64,000 nucleotides of DNA from JACPVU01 sp964373255 (GTDB lineage Archaea > Aenigmatarchaeota > Aenigmatarchaeia > GW2011-AR5), in NCBI GenBank assembly GCA_964373255.1, contig CAYJTG010000001.1:1-64000 (forward strand). The letters run 5' to 3'. The position numbers and the translations under genes are program-made. Of the stretch, positions 32,411-40,760 are shown piece by piece (position 1 is the first letter of the stretch; every line of letters begins with the position of its first letter). The notes beneath the pieces were generated by a model, which was not told the origin of the DNA, ran no database searches, and was given only the letters and a program-made list of their open reading frames with translations.

Positions 32411-34831
32411 TCACGGCGTGCAGTCGCACGGGTCAAAGACGCACGAGTTTGCGCTGCACGTCTGAACGCACTGGCACGCGCCTGTCGGCTTTTCGATCGT
32501 GGCTACGCGCACTTCGCCTGTCTTGCACTCAGCCCCGCACAGACCCGGCTCGCACGCAAATGTCACGTTGTCCATCACGGCCTTGCACTGCGCGTTGCAG
32601 TAGCCGAACTCGTCGCGGATTGCTGATTTTTTCCCGTCGCACAGCAATCCGCTTTGTTGAAAGACAAAATGATTATTGTCCGTATTGGGCATCTCGCACT
32701 GCTCGCCCCGGCCTGGGTCAACAATATTGTCGCCGCAGATAGCGCACCGTGTTGTTATAGACTTTGAGTCCGGTGTGACGGGCGTGCACTCTGAAGACGT
32801 GAATGCCTTTCCTGTGAGCGTGAAGTTGCCTGGTGTGTACGGACAACTAAAGAATGCCTTGTCGTCTATTTGTCCGCTTTTCGTGCACAGCTGGTTATTT
32901 ATGGAGCACTGCGAGCAGTCTTCATTCCTGCTTAACCTCACTGTGCAGTTTATTCCTGCCGGGCTGCACGCGCCGGATACGTCTTTTACATAAATATCAT
33001 TCGTGAATACATCAAACGTTGTTTTCGAAGAAGAGCCGTGCTTGCTTGGCGCGCTGCAATCAGAAGACAGGGATCCAAACGCGCTGCACTCCAGGGACCA
33101 CGAGCCCGTTGCATTTACGAACACTGAAGGATTGATCACGACCGTTGAGCCGGGCGCAAATCTTATGCACGTGCTGTTTACCACTATCCTTTTTGATCCG
33201 CCTGAGAACTCGCACTGCGTGAATCCGTAGTACCCGACAGACCCGGGATTATTTACTGCAACCGATCCTGTGGCAGTGCTTCTGATCTCTGCAGAAGACG
33301 GCGGGTTTATGCTGGTTATTTTCAGCAGTCCTGTCACGCCCGTTGAACAGAATTCTGTCAGGTTGTTTTCAATGTTCCTCGCTATAAAGCTCGCCCTTGT
33401 TCTCGCCTGCGTTGTGTTCGAGACAGCAGGATATTTGATAACGCCATTCAAAAAGCTTACATATTTTGTGAGATCGTTTACGATGATGCTGTGCGCGTCC
33501 AGGCACGGCTGCATCTCAAATCTTTCCAGTGGGTTGAGCGTTATCGCCTCGGTCAGCGCAGACTTCGCCCGCTTGAAGCTCGTGAGCGACGAGGAAAAGT
33601 TGTTCTTGAGCTCCTTTATTCCATTCAGGTTGACATACGGGCACTCGAACGAATAATTATAATTGCTCCTTGCCGACGTCTCAGAGGATTCGCCGTACAT
33701 ATAATAGGCTCCGTCTGTATCCACGCACGGCACATTGCACGAAGCAGCCGATGATGCGGACAATCCTTCTTTTCCGCACAGGCAGTTCTTGTTCAGCCCG
33801 CACCCGCTGGAGAAAGCGGACTTGCACTGGTCAAGAGTTGCCCCACGCTTGCAGACTATGAACTTCACAAGGTTGAAGTACGCAGCCGCCGAAAACTTAA
33901 CGCCATCGTCTGCCTGCGTCTCGCATCGCCCTGACGGGCAGTATATTTTTGTCTCAGGCCCGCAGTCCAGGGCGCACGTGCCTGATTCATACATATTGCA
34001 TACCCCGTCGCCGCAGAGCGTTACATCGTACGCAGCGTAAGCTTCGGTTGAGAGCTTGTTCGACGTGACGTTGACGCCTATGTTTGATGTATGCGCAGTA
34101 TCATTGGACCGTACCTCATATTCAACGTCCGCTTCCTCGCCTGGCTGCAGCTTGAATGAAAGAGAGTTTCCTGACGACGATTCCCTTTTCAGTTGTCCTG
34201 TCCAGCCCTTGGGCAATATAGTTTTAACAGAGAATGTGCTCGGTTCAAATCCAGTCTGGTCCTTGTTGATGACATGAACATTGTACGTGAGCGTCTGCCC
34301 TGGGATGCCTGTCTGGCTGGCCGGCGTTATGGATGCATCAGCAGTCGCGTGGTAATCAACATTATACGCCACAACGGCTGAGCCAGAGATCGATCCATCT
34401 TCTGAAACAACGCGCAGCCCGATGCTGTATGACCCAACACTTGTATCATTGAGTGATGTGATTTTTAACGTGATCGACCTTGTGCTCCGCGCCGAAATAG
34501 TTGTCTGGTTTGGCACCTCCACTATCCAGTCAGAAGGTGCAGACACATCTGTGACCAGTTTTACAGAAACAGGATTCTGGTTCTCGAGCTTTGCCGTGTA
34601 CGAAACGCGCGTGCCCGGCAGAACAGTCTTCACAGCCGGCTGTACCACTATGCCTATCTCCTTTGGCGTGAATATCTTTATCGTGAACGTGACATTCTTT
34701 TCAGCTGCGTAAGATAAAACAGAAAATGTTGAGATTGCTAGGATAAATATAAGCAATAGAGAGAGATAGGTAGTTGTATTCTTTTCGCTATGAATATAAT
34801 TGACTTTTTCCCTTTGTAATTTCATTTCCAT
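32411..34831 (-). CDS. Secreted Cys-rich surface protein (about 807 aa), relative of the 3142-aa protein
   Basis: The N-terminal signal (LSLLLIFILAISTFSVLSYA) is followed by two beta-domains of the NPCBM-associated/COG1470 type (about 40-260, with SARSTRSITLKITS and LQPGEEADVEYEV). Then comes the shared module (about 270-600): CGDGVCNMYESGTCALDC, GCGLNKNCLC, a helical stretch, and an Ig-like unit with YYGFTQCEF. The C-terminus is Cys-rich (CGDNIVDPGRGEQCEMP, CGAECKTGEV) with no membrane helix. It probably attaches through other surface proteins. The ATG at 34831 overlaps the stop of the upstream gene by one base (TGATG); a GTG at 34834 is also in frame. Confidence 0.85.
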   Translation of the reverse strand: MEMKLQREKVNYIHSEKNTTTYLSLLLIFILAISTFSVLSYAAEKNVTFTIKIFTPKEIGIVVQPAVKTVLPGTRVSYTAKLENQNPVSVKLVTDVSAPSDWIVEVPNQTTISARSTRSITLKITSLNDTSVGSYSIGLRVVSEDGSISGSAVVAYNVDYHATADASITPASQTGIPGQTLTYNVHVINKDQTGFEPSTFSVKTILPKGWTGQLKRESSSGNSLSFKLQPGEEADVEYEVRSNDTAHTSNIGVNVTSNKLSTEAYAAYDVTLCGDGVCNMYESGTCALDCGPETKIYCPSGRCETQADDGVKFSAAAYFNLVKFIVCKRGATLDQCKSAFSSGCGLNKNCLCGKEGLSASSAASCNVPCVDTDGAYYMYGESSETSARSNYNYSFECPYVNLNGIKELKNNFSSSLTSFKRAKSALTEAITLNPLERFEMQPCLDAHSIIVNDLTKYVSFLNGVIKYPAVSNTTQARTRASFIARNIENNLTEFCSTGVTGLLKITSINPPSSAEIRSTATGSVAVNNPGSVGYYGFTQCEFSGGSKRIVVNSTCIRFAPGSTVVINPSVFVNATGSWSLECSAFGSLSSDCSAPSKHGSSSKTTFDVFTNDIYVKDVSGACSPAGINCTVRLSRNEDCSQCSINNQLCTKSGQIDDKAFFSCPYTPGNFTLTGKAFTSSECTPVTPDSKSITTRCAICGDNIVDPGRGEQCEMPNTDNNHFVFQQSGLLCDGKKSAIRDEFGYCNAQCKAVMDNVTFACEPGLCGAECKTGEVRVATIEKPTGACQCVQTCSANSCVFDPCDCTP

Positions 34832-37800
34832 CACAACTTAACTTTCACCATGACGGTCACAGCATCGTCCAGAGAGGGCGCCGTGAACGTGTAGGAGAAT
34901 TTTCCGTTTTCATCGGTAGTCGTCGTGTCTTCCATTATTGTGTCGTCGCCGCGCATGACCGTAATCGCCACAGCATAGTTTGCAAGCGAGCCGCACGGCT
35001 TGTTCGGGCACGAATACCGTGACTCTGTGTAAGACTTGACAGCGCCGCCCTGGCTGCACCTCGGAGAGCCAGCCGCAGTTGTTTGATACTCCTTGCCGCA
35101 CACAGACCAGCACTCATCGCCACCCAGCCTGTTGCACGAGAACGACGGCATACCACAACCAAGGCTGCCAAGCCCGCCCACTACGCCAGCGCCAAGATTA
35201 AGATTCGATTTGGATTCTTCATCGGCTGGATTTTCCAGGCCTGTTGTATCTGTTCTTTCGGTCTGTTGCGTTGTTGGAGAAGTTTCAATGGGTGTATTCG
35301 GACAATCCACAAGACAGTTGAAAGAGTTTTCGCCTTGTTCACACACACCGTTGCCACAAGGATTTCTGAAATCTTGCGCATAAGCAACGCCGACCGTTGC
35401 GAATGGCGAAGTGCTCAAGACTTTATCTTCTTCAACATAAGGAGCTCCAAAGAATCGTCGTGGTATTGTAGACGGTCCGGTCTGTATTGGAACATTTTGT
35501 CCTGGTATCTTGCCTCCTGTCCCCACTCTTGTCCATGAAAATCCGGCGCATGCCACGCCCGCGAGATTCATCGGACACCCGTCAAGCACAGGCGTGAGTT
35601 GCATGACTGTCTGGCCGATTGCTATAGCCAGTTGCGGGTTGCCAGTTACAATACCAATAACAACCGCGCCGACAAATGCGAAAATATCAACCAGGCACCC
35701 GAGGCAGAAATCGCTCTCCTCGCCCTCGCCGCCTAATTTCACGGGCAGGTTCGAAGGGCACGCCTTGTGCCTTCTGTACTGCGTGAGACCGAGAAATCCT
35801 TCTTTGCCCTGGTCGCACCGCATATCAGGAACCGTGAACTTCTCGCACGTATAGACGTAGCCATTGCATACGTCAGAAAAATAGCCGATCTCTCCTTCTA
35901 CCGTCACGGGCTGGCCGGCTGCGATAATCTTCGTTGCGCCACCGGTCGACTGCCCGTTTATTTTCACGCTGCGTATGCTCGCGTCGCTTCTCTGCGTGCA
36001 GTCTACATCGTTCAGCTTTCTTGGCGCGTCGCCCTCTTTAATATAATACTCATCAGAAGGCGGCCAGTGCTGCGTGCGGGTCGTGCCTGGTATCGTTGCC
36101 GAGCCTCCTCCTGCAGAAGACGCGACCTTCAGCTGGCCACACCAGCACGCTTCGTCAGAGCCGCCGCATAAACCAGAGCCAATAGGACGAGGCGGTGTAG
36201 CCCATATCTCGTTGACATTGCCTCCGACAGTAGCGAACCGCGCTGAGATCTGCGCGATGTTAAACGTATTTGAATAGCACGCGCCAACAGGCACGCCCGT
36301 TATGCTCGTCTGGCCGTACTGATAGAACCGGCTGTAGAAATATGTGCCGCACGCCTCCTCGCAGATGAACTCGCTAGGACAATCAACTGCGTATTCTGTC
36401 TCGCCTGAATTGCACGACCCGGATTTCGCGCAGTAGCCTCTTGGCGTTGCGTAATTATTCCTGCTGATGCACCACGCCCCGCCGGCTGTACGGCAGTCGT
36501 CGCACGTCAGCGTGTCGATCATTGAAACTGATACGCTGGCACCTCCAAGTATAGTGCGCGATGAATCAGACGCCACTGCGACAATGTTATGGTTGCCGCG
36601 CGGCAGCGTTCCTGACCACGAATAAGGAGGCGACGTGTCTGTGCTTTTCAGGTTGCCATCCACCCAGAATTCCACCATCTTCACACTGGAACTGACACTT
36701 GTTGTTACATCGATGCGCCCCGAGACCACGGCGCCGTCAGAAGGGTTTGTTATGCTGATAACGTCTGACGATGTTCCTGATAATGGCGGCAGGGCTGTGG
36801 AAGTTTCATCGCGGTCGCAATCAGAAGTCGTAATTTTTGGATTTGTCCAGCATGAGTCATAAAAATGAATACAGCCGCTGCTCAATCCGCTGGAAGGAGG
36901 GCACCACACAAATCCTGCTGTTATACAAGATGTGCATGTTGAATAGCTGCTTGGGTCGCTGGTGGTGATTGATACTGTACTCTGAATGCACCCATTTCCA
37001 TTATAGCTGTCGATGTAACCGCAAGACCAGTCAGAACCCAGCACTTGTCTGCAGTCTAATTGTCTAATTTCATTATTTTCACACCACTTCAATGACGTGC
37101 CCTCGCAAGTTCCATCCCATGTTATGCTTCCGCAATTACTTGTTGGCGCAGATGGATTGTTCGAACCTTTGGGATTGTTTGTTGCTGGTGGTATGGTACT
37201 GGGTGTTTCATCACAAACATAGTTGCCAGATAACTGATAACTGCTGCATGCACTTCTGCACTGATCAAGAGATGGATAACTTTGTAGTCGAGCATTGTAA
37301 GGTGACTGATAATCTGTCAAACATTTAACGTGCCAAGGCGAAGTTCTTGTGTCGGCGTACAAGTTATATGTTGTGCCAGTTCCAGCAGCTAGTGTTACAT
37401 GGCTTTCTATTCTGTGTTCGTCTCCATCATAGTGACCTTGTGCCGCTGCTTTCTGATGATTTTCTTCGCTATGTTCATCACCATTCATATGAGTCCCGCC
37501 GAGAGATGCGTTGCCTGTTAGTGACTCGCCGTCAGTGTGTTCTTTTATAGAATTAAAAATTTCTTGCTTTTCTGCGGAAGGTAATTTATTAAAATCAGAA
37601 ACACAACCAGAACAGCATACCAATGCTTTTTCACTATTAAATTCTATCACGCCATAATCCTGATTTGGTATAGATTGTCCTGTCAATATTGGGCAGCTGT
37701 CACCAAAATTATTAACATATTTTTCATGTTCTACTTTTACAGAGTGCGAATCAACAGCTTTATGCTTCTTATCTCCATGCGCCTCAGCCGCGCCCGTCCC

Positions 37801-38037
37801 GAACTTTGCGAATGAAATGAGAATCAGCAGCGCGGAAAGGATATCGCTGCCGCCGGAATCATCGCTGCTTTTACCAGTTATTCCATTATTATAATTCAAC
37901 AACCCGCCAAGGGAAAATTGTGGTATTGACAGCGATACCATGAGCCATACCATCACAAGGGCTGTGAATTTCAAGGCTGATTCTTTTGTAAATAGGATAT
38001 TGGTGACGTTGCTGTTCTTACGTGTTGTTTTCTTCAT
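34831..38037 (-). CDS. Secreted Cys-rich protein with YHS-like and Ig-like domains (1068 aa)
   Basis: The signal/anchor lies at about residues 20-45 (ALVMVWLMVSLSIPQFSLGG). Residues about 112-150 resemble a YHS metal-binding domain: CPILTGQSIPNQDYGVIEFN with VCCSGCVSDFNKLP. A His-rich stretch follows. Cys-rich units come next, and an Ig-like unit at about 429-500 (ITNPSDGAVVSGRIDV, MVEFWVDGNLK). A hydrophobic stretch lies near 780-815, CGNGVCEQGENSFNCLVDC near 892, and a Cys-rich plus beta domain at the end. I start at ATG 38037 (MKKTTRKNSN), with GAGGT upstream; the frame stays open a further 61 codons through hairpin-forming DNA that is better read as leader. Coupled to the 807-residue gene. 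Function unknown, possibly metal binding at the surface. Confidence 0.82.
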   Translation of the reverse strand: MKKTTRKNSNVTNILFTKESALKFTALVMVWLMVSLSIPQFSLGGLLNYNNGITGKSSDDSGGSDILSALLILISFAKFGTGAAEAHGDKKHKAVDSHSVKVEHEKYVNNFGDSCPILTGQSIPNQDYGVIEFNSEKALVCCSGCVSDFNKLPSAEKQEIFNSIKEHTDGESLTGNASLGGTHMNGDEHSEENHQKAAAQGHYDGDEHRIESHVTLAAGTGTTYNLYADTRTSPWHVKCLTDYQSPYNARLQSYPSLDQCRSACSSYQLSGNYVCDETPSTIPPATNNPKGSNNPSAPTSNCGSITWDGTCEGTSLKWCENNEIRQLDCRQVLGSDWSCGYIDSYNGNGCIQSTVSITTSDPSSYSTCTSCITAGFVWCPPSSGLSSGCIHFYDSCWTNPKITTSDCDRDETSTALPPLSGTSSDVISITNPSDGAVVSGRIDVTTSVSSSVKMVEFWVDGNLKSTDTSPPYSWSGTLPRGNHNIVAVASDSSRTILGGASVSVSMIDTLTCDDCRTAGGAWCISRNNYATPRGYCAKSGSCNSGETEYAVDCPSEFICEEACGTYFYSRFYQYGQTSITGVPVGACYSNTFNIAQISARFATVGGNVNEIWATPPRPIGSGLCGGSDEACWCGQLKVASSAGGGSATIPGTTRTQHWPPSDEYYIKEGDAPRKLNDVDCTQRSDASIRSVKINGQSTGGATKIIAAGQPVTVEGEIGYFSDVCNGYVYTCEKFTVPDMRCDQGKEGFLGLTQYRRHKACPSNLPVKLGGEGEESDFCLGCLVDIFAFVGAVVIGIVTGNPQLAIAIGQTVMQLTPVLDGCPMNLAGVACAGFSWTRVGTGGKIPGQNVPIQTGPSTIPRRFFGAPYVEEDKVLSTSPFATVGVAYAQDFRNPCGNGVCEQGENSFNCLVDCPNTPIETSPTTQQTERTDTTGLENPADEESKSNLNLGAGVVGGLGSLGCGMPSFSCNRLGGDECWSVCGKEYQTTAAGSPRCSQGGAVKSYTESRYSCPNKPCGSLANYAVAITVMRGDDTIMEDTTTTDENGKFSYTFTAPSLDDAVTVMVKVKL

Positions 38038-38075
38038 ATTCAGACCTCTAATTAACTCGACATTCCACAAAGTAT

Positions 38076-38167
38076 TATGAAGCAAGTAAATAATCTGGAT
38101 ATTATAACTTGCTTCATATATAGCAAACAAGAAATATAATACCTGATTCTTTTCTTGTTTAGCTATA
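38076..38167 (-). promoter_or_regulatory. Two-hairpin leader of the YHS/Ig surface gene
   Basis: Two long stems sit between the likely TATA box (TTTATATA near 38205) and the start at 38037: TATGAAGCAAGT/ACTTGCTTCATA (12 bp perfect, 19-base loop) and TATAGC-AAACAAGAAA/TTTCTTGTTT-A-GCTATA. The first is about 40 bases from the ATG. A further imperfect inverted repeat (ACACAATCCATCAT / ATGGTGGATTGTGT) lies upstream near 38210-38260. No known riboswitch class is recognisable. Confidence 0.55.
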
Positions 38168-38280
38168 ATTCCTGCGTAATTCTCTGTTTTTATTTGTGCA
38201 AGAGTGATATATAAACACAATCCATCATTTGAAGAATCTGAATATGGTGGATTGTGTTATACAGGTGAATACCATAATAC

Positions 38281-38441
38281 GATTGAATTCCATTAAAGTA
38301 TGATGGTCGACGTAGACCTATACGTCTCTTGACGTATAGGTCAGCTAGAGGCATCGTCAATACAGATAGACGCACTTCGTGCGTCAGTTTGTTTCAATGC
38401 CTCTCACATCAACCATCATCATACGAATATGGAATTCAATT
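38281..38441. mobile_element. MITE-like element, copy 2 (161 bp)
   Basis: Same size and layout as 20148-20308: ends ATTGAATTCCAT/ATGGAATTCAAT, a 12-bp hairpin (GACCTATACGTC/GACGTATAGGTC), the GACGCAC-ttc-GTGCGTC hairpin and the AGAGGCAT/ATGCCTCT stem. A 9-bp direct repeat, CCATAATAC, lies immediately outside both ends (38272-38280 and 38442-38450). The element sits inside an older 12-bp inverted repeat (GGTGAATACCAT 38264-38275, ATGGTATTCACC 38466-38477), so one repeat is nested in another. The outer arms are swapped relative to the core when compared with copy 1. The gap 38038-38533 otherwise holds only the leader of the surface gene. Confidence 0.88.
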
Positions 38442-38533
38442 CCATAATACCACCGTTTCAAAACAATGGTATTCACCATGTATTAAGTTTAATTTGTATC
38501 TGAAAAAGAAAGAGATAATCCAATGCTAATTGT

Positions 38534-40684
38534 TTACCGTATCTTCGCGCCGTTGGGCACGCGCTTCTCCGGCGAAAGGATTACTGCCTCGTCACCGGCG
38601 GCGAGAAGCATGCCGTGACTTTTTACGCCGCGCAGCTCCTTGGGCTCAAGATTAGCGACAACAACAATCTGCTTGCCCTTCAAATCCTCTTTCTTGTATT
38701 TCTCGCGCAAGCCTGCGACAAGCTGCCGTATTTCTTTTCCCATGTCGACTTCCAGGACGTATAATTTGTCAGCACTCGGATGGTCCTTCACGCTGACGAT
38801 CGTCCCTGCGACAAGCTCGAGTTTGCCGAATTCTTCTATCGGTATCATACCATCGACCACGTTTATTTTTTCCTTCCTGTCTTTTATCTGTCCTGCTCTG
38901 TTTATTTTCCTTTCGTTTGGGTATCTTGCGTATTTAGACACGTATCCCTTTGCCTTCTCTAAATCTTTGTCCTCAATTTTCTTAAACAGAATCTTTGCTT
39001 CTATTTTCTGCCCGGGCTTTATCTTTTCTTCAAGAATGCCGCTCCATTTTATGTCCTTCTTTTCTGCGCCCAGCGCATTCAGCGCTGCTTCCGCCGTCGA
39101 CGGCATGTACGGATAGAGCATTATGGATATCGAGCGCAGCAGGTTTACAGACGTATAAATGGTGTTGCCCGTATCATACGCGTTTTTCTTTTCCCACGGC
39201 TTCTTCTTCTGAAAGTATTTGTTCACCTCGGACGCGAACGCAAATACGTTGTTCAGCGCTGTCCTGAGATGAACATCCCTGACATTCTTTTCAATCTTCG
39301 CCGCTGCTTCCTCCAGTTTTTTGTAGAGCTCTTCGCCGTCTTTGTCGAGCTTGCCCTTGGGGACCTCTCCGTCGAAGTTGCTCTTTATGAAATGGGTCAC
39401 CCGGTAGAAAAGGTTGCCATAATTAGCTATGAGCTCGTTGTTGATGCGCCTCTGGAAATCACTCCAGTCGAAGTTCGAGTCCTTGTTGTCGGGCAATATG
39501 GACGACAAATAAAACCTCCAGTAGTCTATCGGGAATAGATCGGCAACCTCGTCGCTGAAAAGCCCCACGCCCTTGGACGTCGAAAACTTCTGCCCCTCCC
39601 AGTTCAGGTATTCATACCCAATCACTTCGTGTGGCAGGACAAAGTTTATTTTTTCCTTTCCAATAAATGTGTCCTTTGCGGCTATGAGGGTCCCTGGCCA
39701 GAATATTGTGTGGAACGGTATATTGTCTTTTCCAAGGAAGTGGTAGACCTTTGAGTCTGTCCAGTACTCCTTCCACGACTTTATCTTTCCTGCGTCAGCC
39801 GCGTCCTTTGTGATGGAGATGTACCCGATCGGCGCGTCAAACCACACGTAGAAAACAAGGTCGTCGTACCCGTCAAGCGGCACGTTTATGCCCCACTTCA
39901 GGTTGCGCGTTATGCACCTCGGCTCGAGCCCTTCCTTGATCCAGCCGAGCGCGAGCGCCTTCGTGTTGTGCGGCCAGTGTGTCTCCTCGATCCACGACTT
40001 CAGCTTGTCCGAAAGCATCGCGTAGTTGAGGAAAATGTGCTTCTCCTTCCTGAATGATATATGAGAAAGATTGCAGATGGCGCACCTCGGGCTCTTCAGT
40101 TCTTCGGGATCGAGCACAGACGCGCACTTCTCGCATTGGTCGCCCTTCGCCGTGTCGTACCCGCATTTCGGGCACGTTCCAACAATATATCTGTCTGGTA
40201 AAAATCTCCGGCAGTTCTCGCAATACGGTATAATGATCTGCTTGTGGATTGTGTACCCGTTCTTGTGCGCAGCCAGAAAGACAGCCTGCGTGATGTCGTG
40301 GTTTGTTTTTGACGACGTCTGTCCGAAGAACGTGAAATCAAAGTTCCACTGCCTGTAGATGCTGTCCTGTATCTTATGGTACTTCTTTGCATACTCGTGC
40401 GGTGATATTTTTTCTTCTTCAGCTCCAAGCTCGACAGCAGTTCCGTGGTCGTCTGTCCCGCAGATGTAGATGTTGTCAACGCCGAACAGGTCAAGAAAGC
40501 GGTGGAATACGTCCGCCGGCAGCAGCGAGCCTATAATATTGCCCAGGTGCTTCACTCCATTCACGTACGGCAGCGCGGACGTTATGGTCACGCGCGGTGA
40601 AAACGCATCTGTCTTTATTTGCTCTGATTTTTTTCCTCTCTTCTCTTTGGCTTTTGATTTTATTTCTTTCTTGAAACGAACCAC
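38534..40684 (-). CDS. metG: Methionyl-tRNA synthetase with fused tRNA-binding domain
   Basis: A class I synthetase that charges tRNA-Met. The HIGH-type motif is PYVNGVKHLGN (about residues 39-49) and the KMSKS-type motif is KFSTSKG. Paired zinc knuckles (CENC, CPKC, CEKC, CAIC) lie at about 155-205. An anticodon-binding helical domain follows, then an EMAP II/Trbp111-type OB fold at about 610-716 (LVAGTIVSVKDHPSADKLYV, ELRGVKSHGMLLAA). In many archaea that domain is a separate protein, so the fusion is notable but known. GTG start at 40684; no other start exists before the HIGH motif. Its leader belongs to the family described at 19538. Confidence 0.97.
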   Translation of the reverse strand: MVRFKKEIKSKAKEKRGKKSEQIKTDAFSPRVTITSALPYVNGVKHLGNIIGSLLPADVFHRFLDLFGVDNIYICGTDDHGTAVELGAEEEKISPHEYAKKYHKIQDSIYRQWNFDFTFFGQTSSKTNHDITQAVFLAAHKNGYTIHKQIIIPYCENCRRFLPDRYIVGTCPKCGYDTAKGDQCEKCASVLDPEELKSPRCAICNLSHISFRKEKHIFLNYAMLSDKLKSWIEETHWPHNTKALALGWIKEGLEPRCITRNLKWGINVPLDGYDDLVFYVWFDAPIGYISITKDAADAGKIKSWKEYWTDSKVYHFLGKDNIPFHTIFWPGTLIAAKDTFIGKEKINFVLPHEVIGYEYLNWEGQKFSTSKGVGLFSDEVADLFPIDYWRFYLSSILPDNKDSNFDWSDFQRRINNELIANYGNLFYRVTHFIKSNFDGEVPKGKLDKDGEELYKKLEEAAAKIEKNVRDVHLRTALNNVFAFASEVNKYFQKKKPWEKKNAYDTGNTIYTSVNLLRSISIMLYPYMPSTAEAALNALGAEKKDIKWSGILEEKIKPGQKIEAKILFKKIEDKDLEKAKGYVSKYARYPNERKINRAGQIKDRKEKINVVDGMIPIEEFGKLELVAGTIVSVKDHPSADKLYVLEVDMGKEIRQLVAGLREKYKKEDLKGKQIVVVANLEPKELRGVKSHGMLLAAGDEAVILSPEKRVPNGAKIR

Positions 40685-40685
40685 C

Positions 40686-40750
40686 TCTACATTAAGGAAA
40701 CCTAGGTTTCCTTAAAATCTTGATTAAACTCCTTTCCCAAAGAAGTTTAC
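40686..40750 (-). promoter_or_regulatory. Leader element before metG with 11-bp palindrome
   Basis: TTAAGGAAACC-TA-GGTTTCCTTAA (40692-40715) followed, in the direction of metG, by TTAATGTAGAG and the start. Upstream are GGGAAAGGAG and TTTAATCAAG, partly like the borders of the other leader elements. A terminator for trpS is excluded by its position after the stop of trpS only in the sense that both genes run the same way: it lies between trpS on the low-coordinate side and metG, so it is upstream of trpS and downstream of nothing but metG's own start region. Best read as intergenic structure between two minus-strand genes. Confidence 0.45.
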
Positions 40751-40760
40751 TAGGCTTACA

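Noticed and set aside
38038..38220. 61-residue N-terminal extension of the YHS/Ig protein
   Set aside because: It is translated from hairpin-forming leader DNA, would put the signal peptide far from the N-terminus, and ATG 38037 has a good ribosome binding site.
20148..38441. Complete insertion sequence
   Set aside because: Neither the repeats nor the enclosed genes include a transposase; the elements are non-autonomous.
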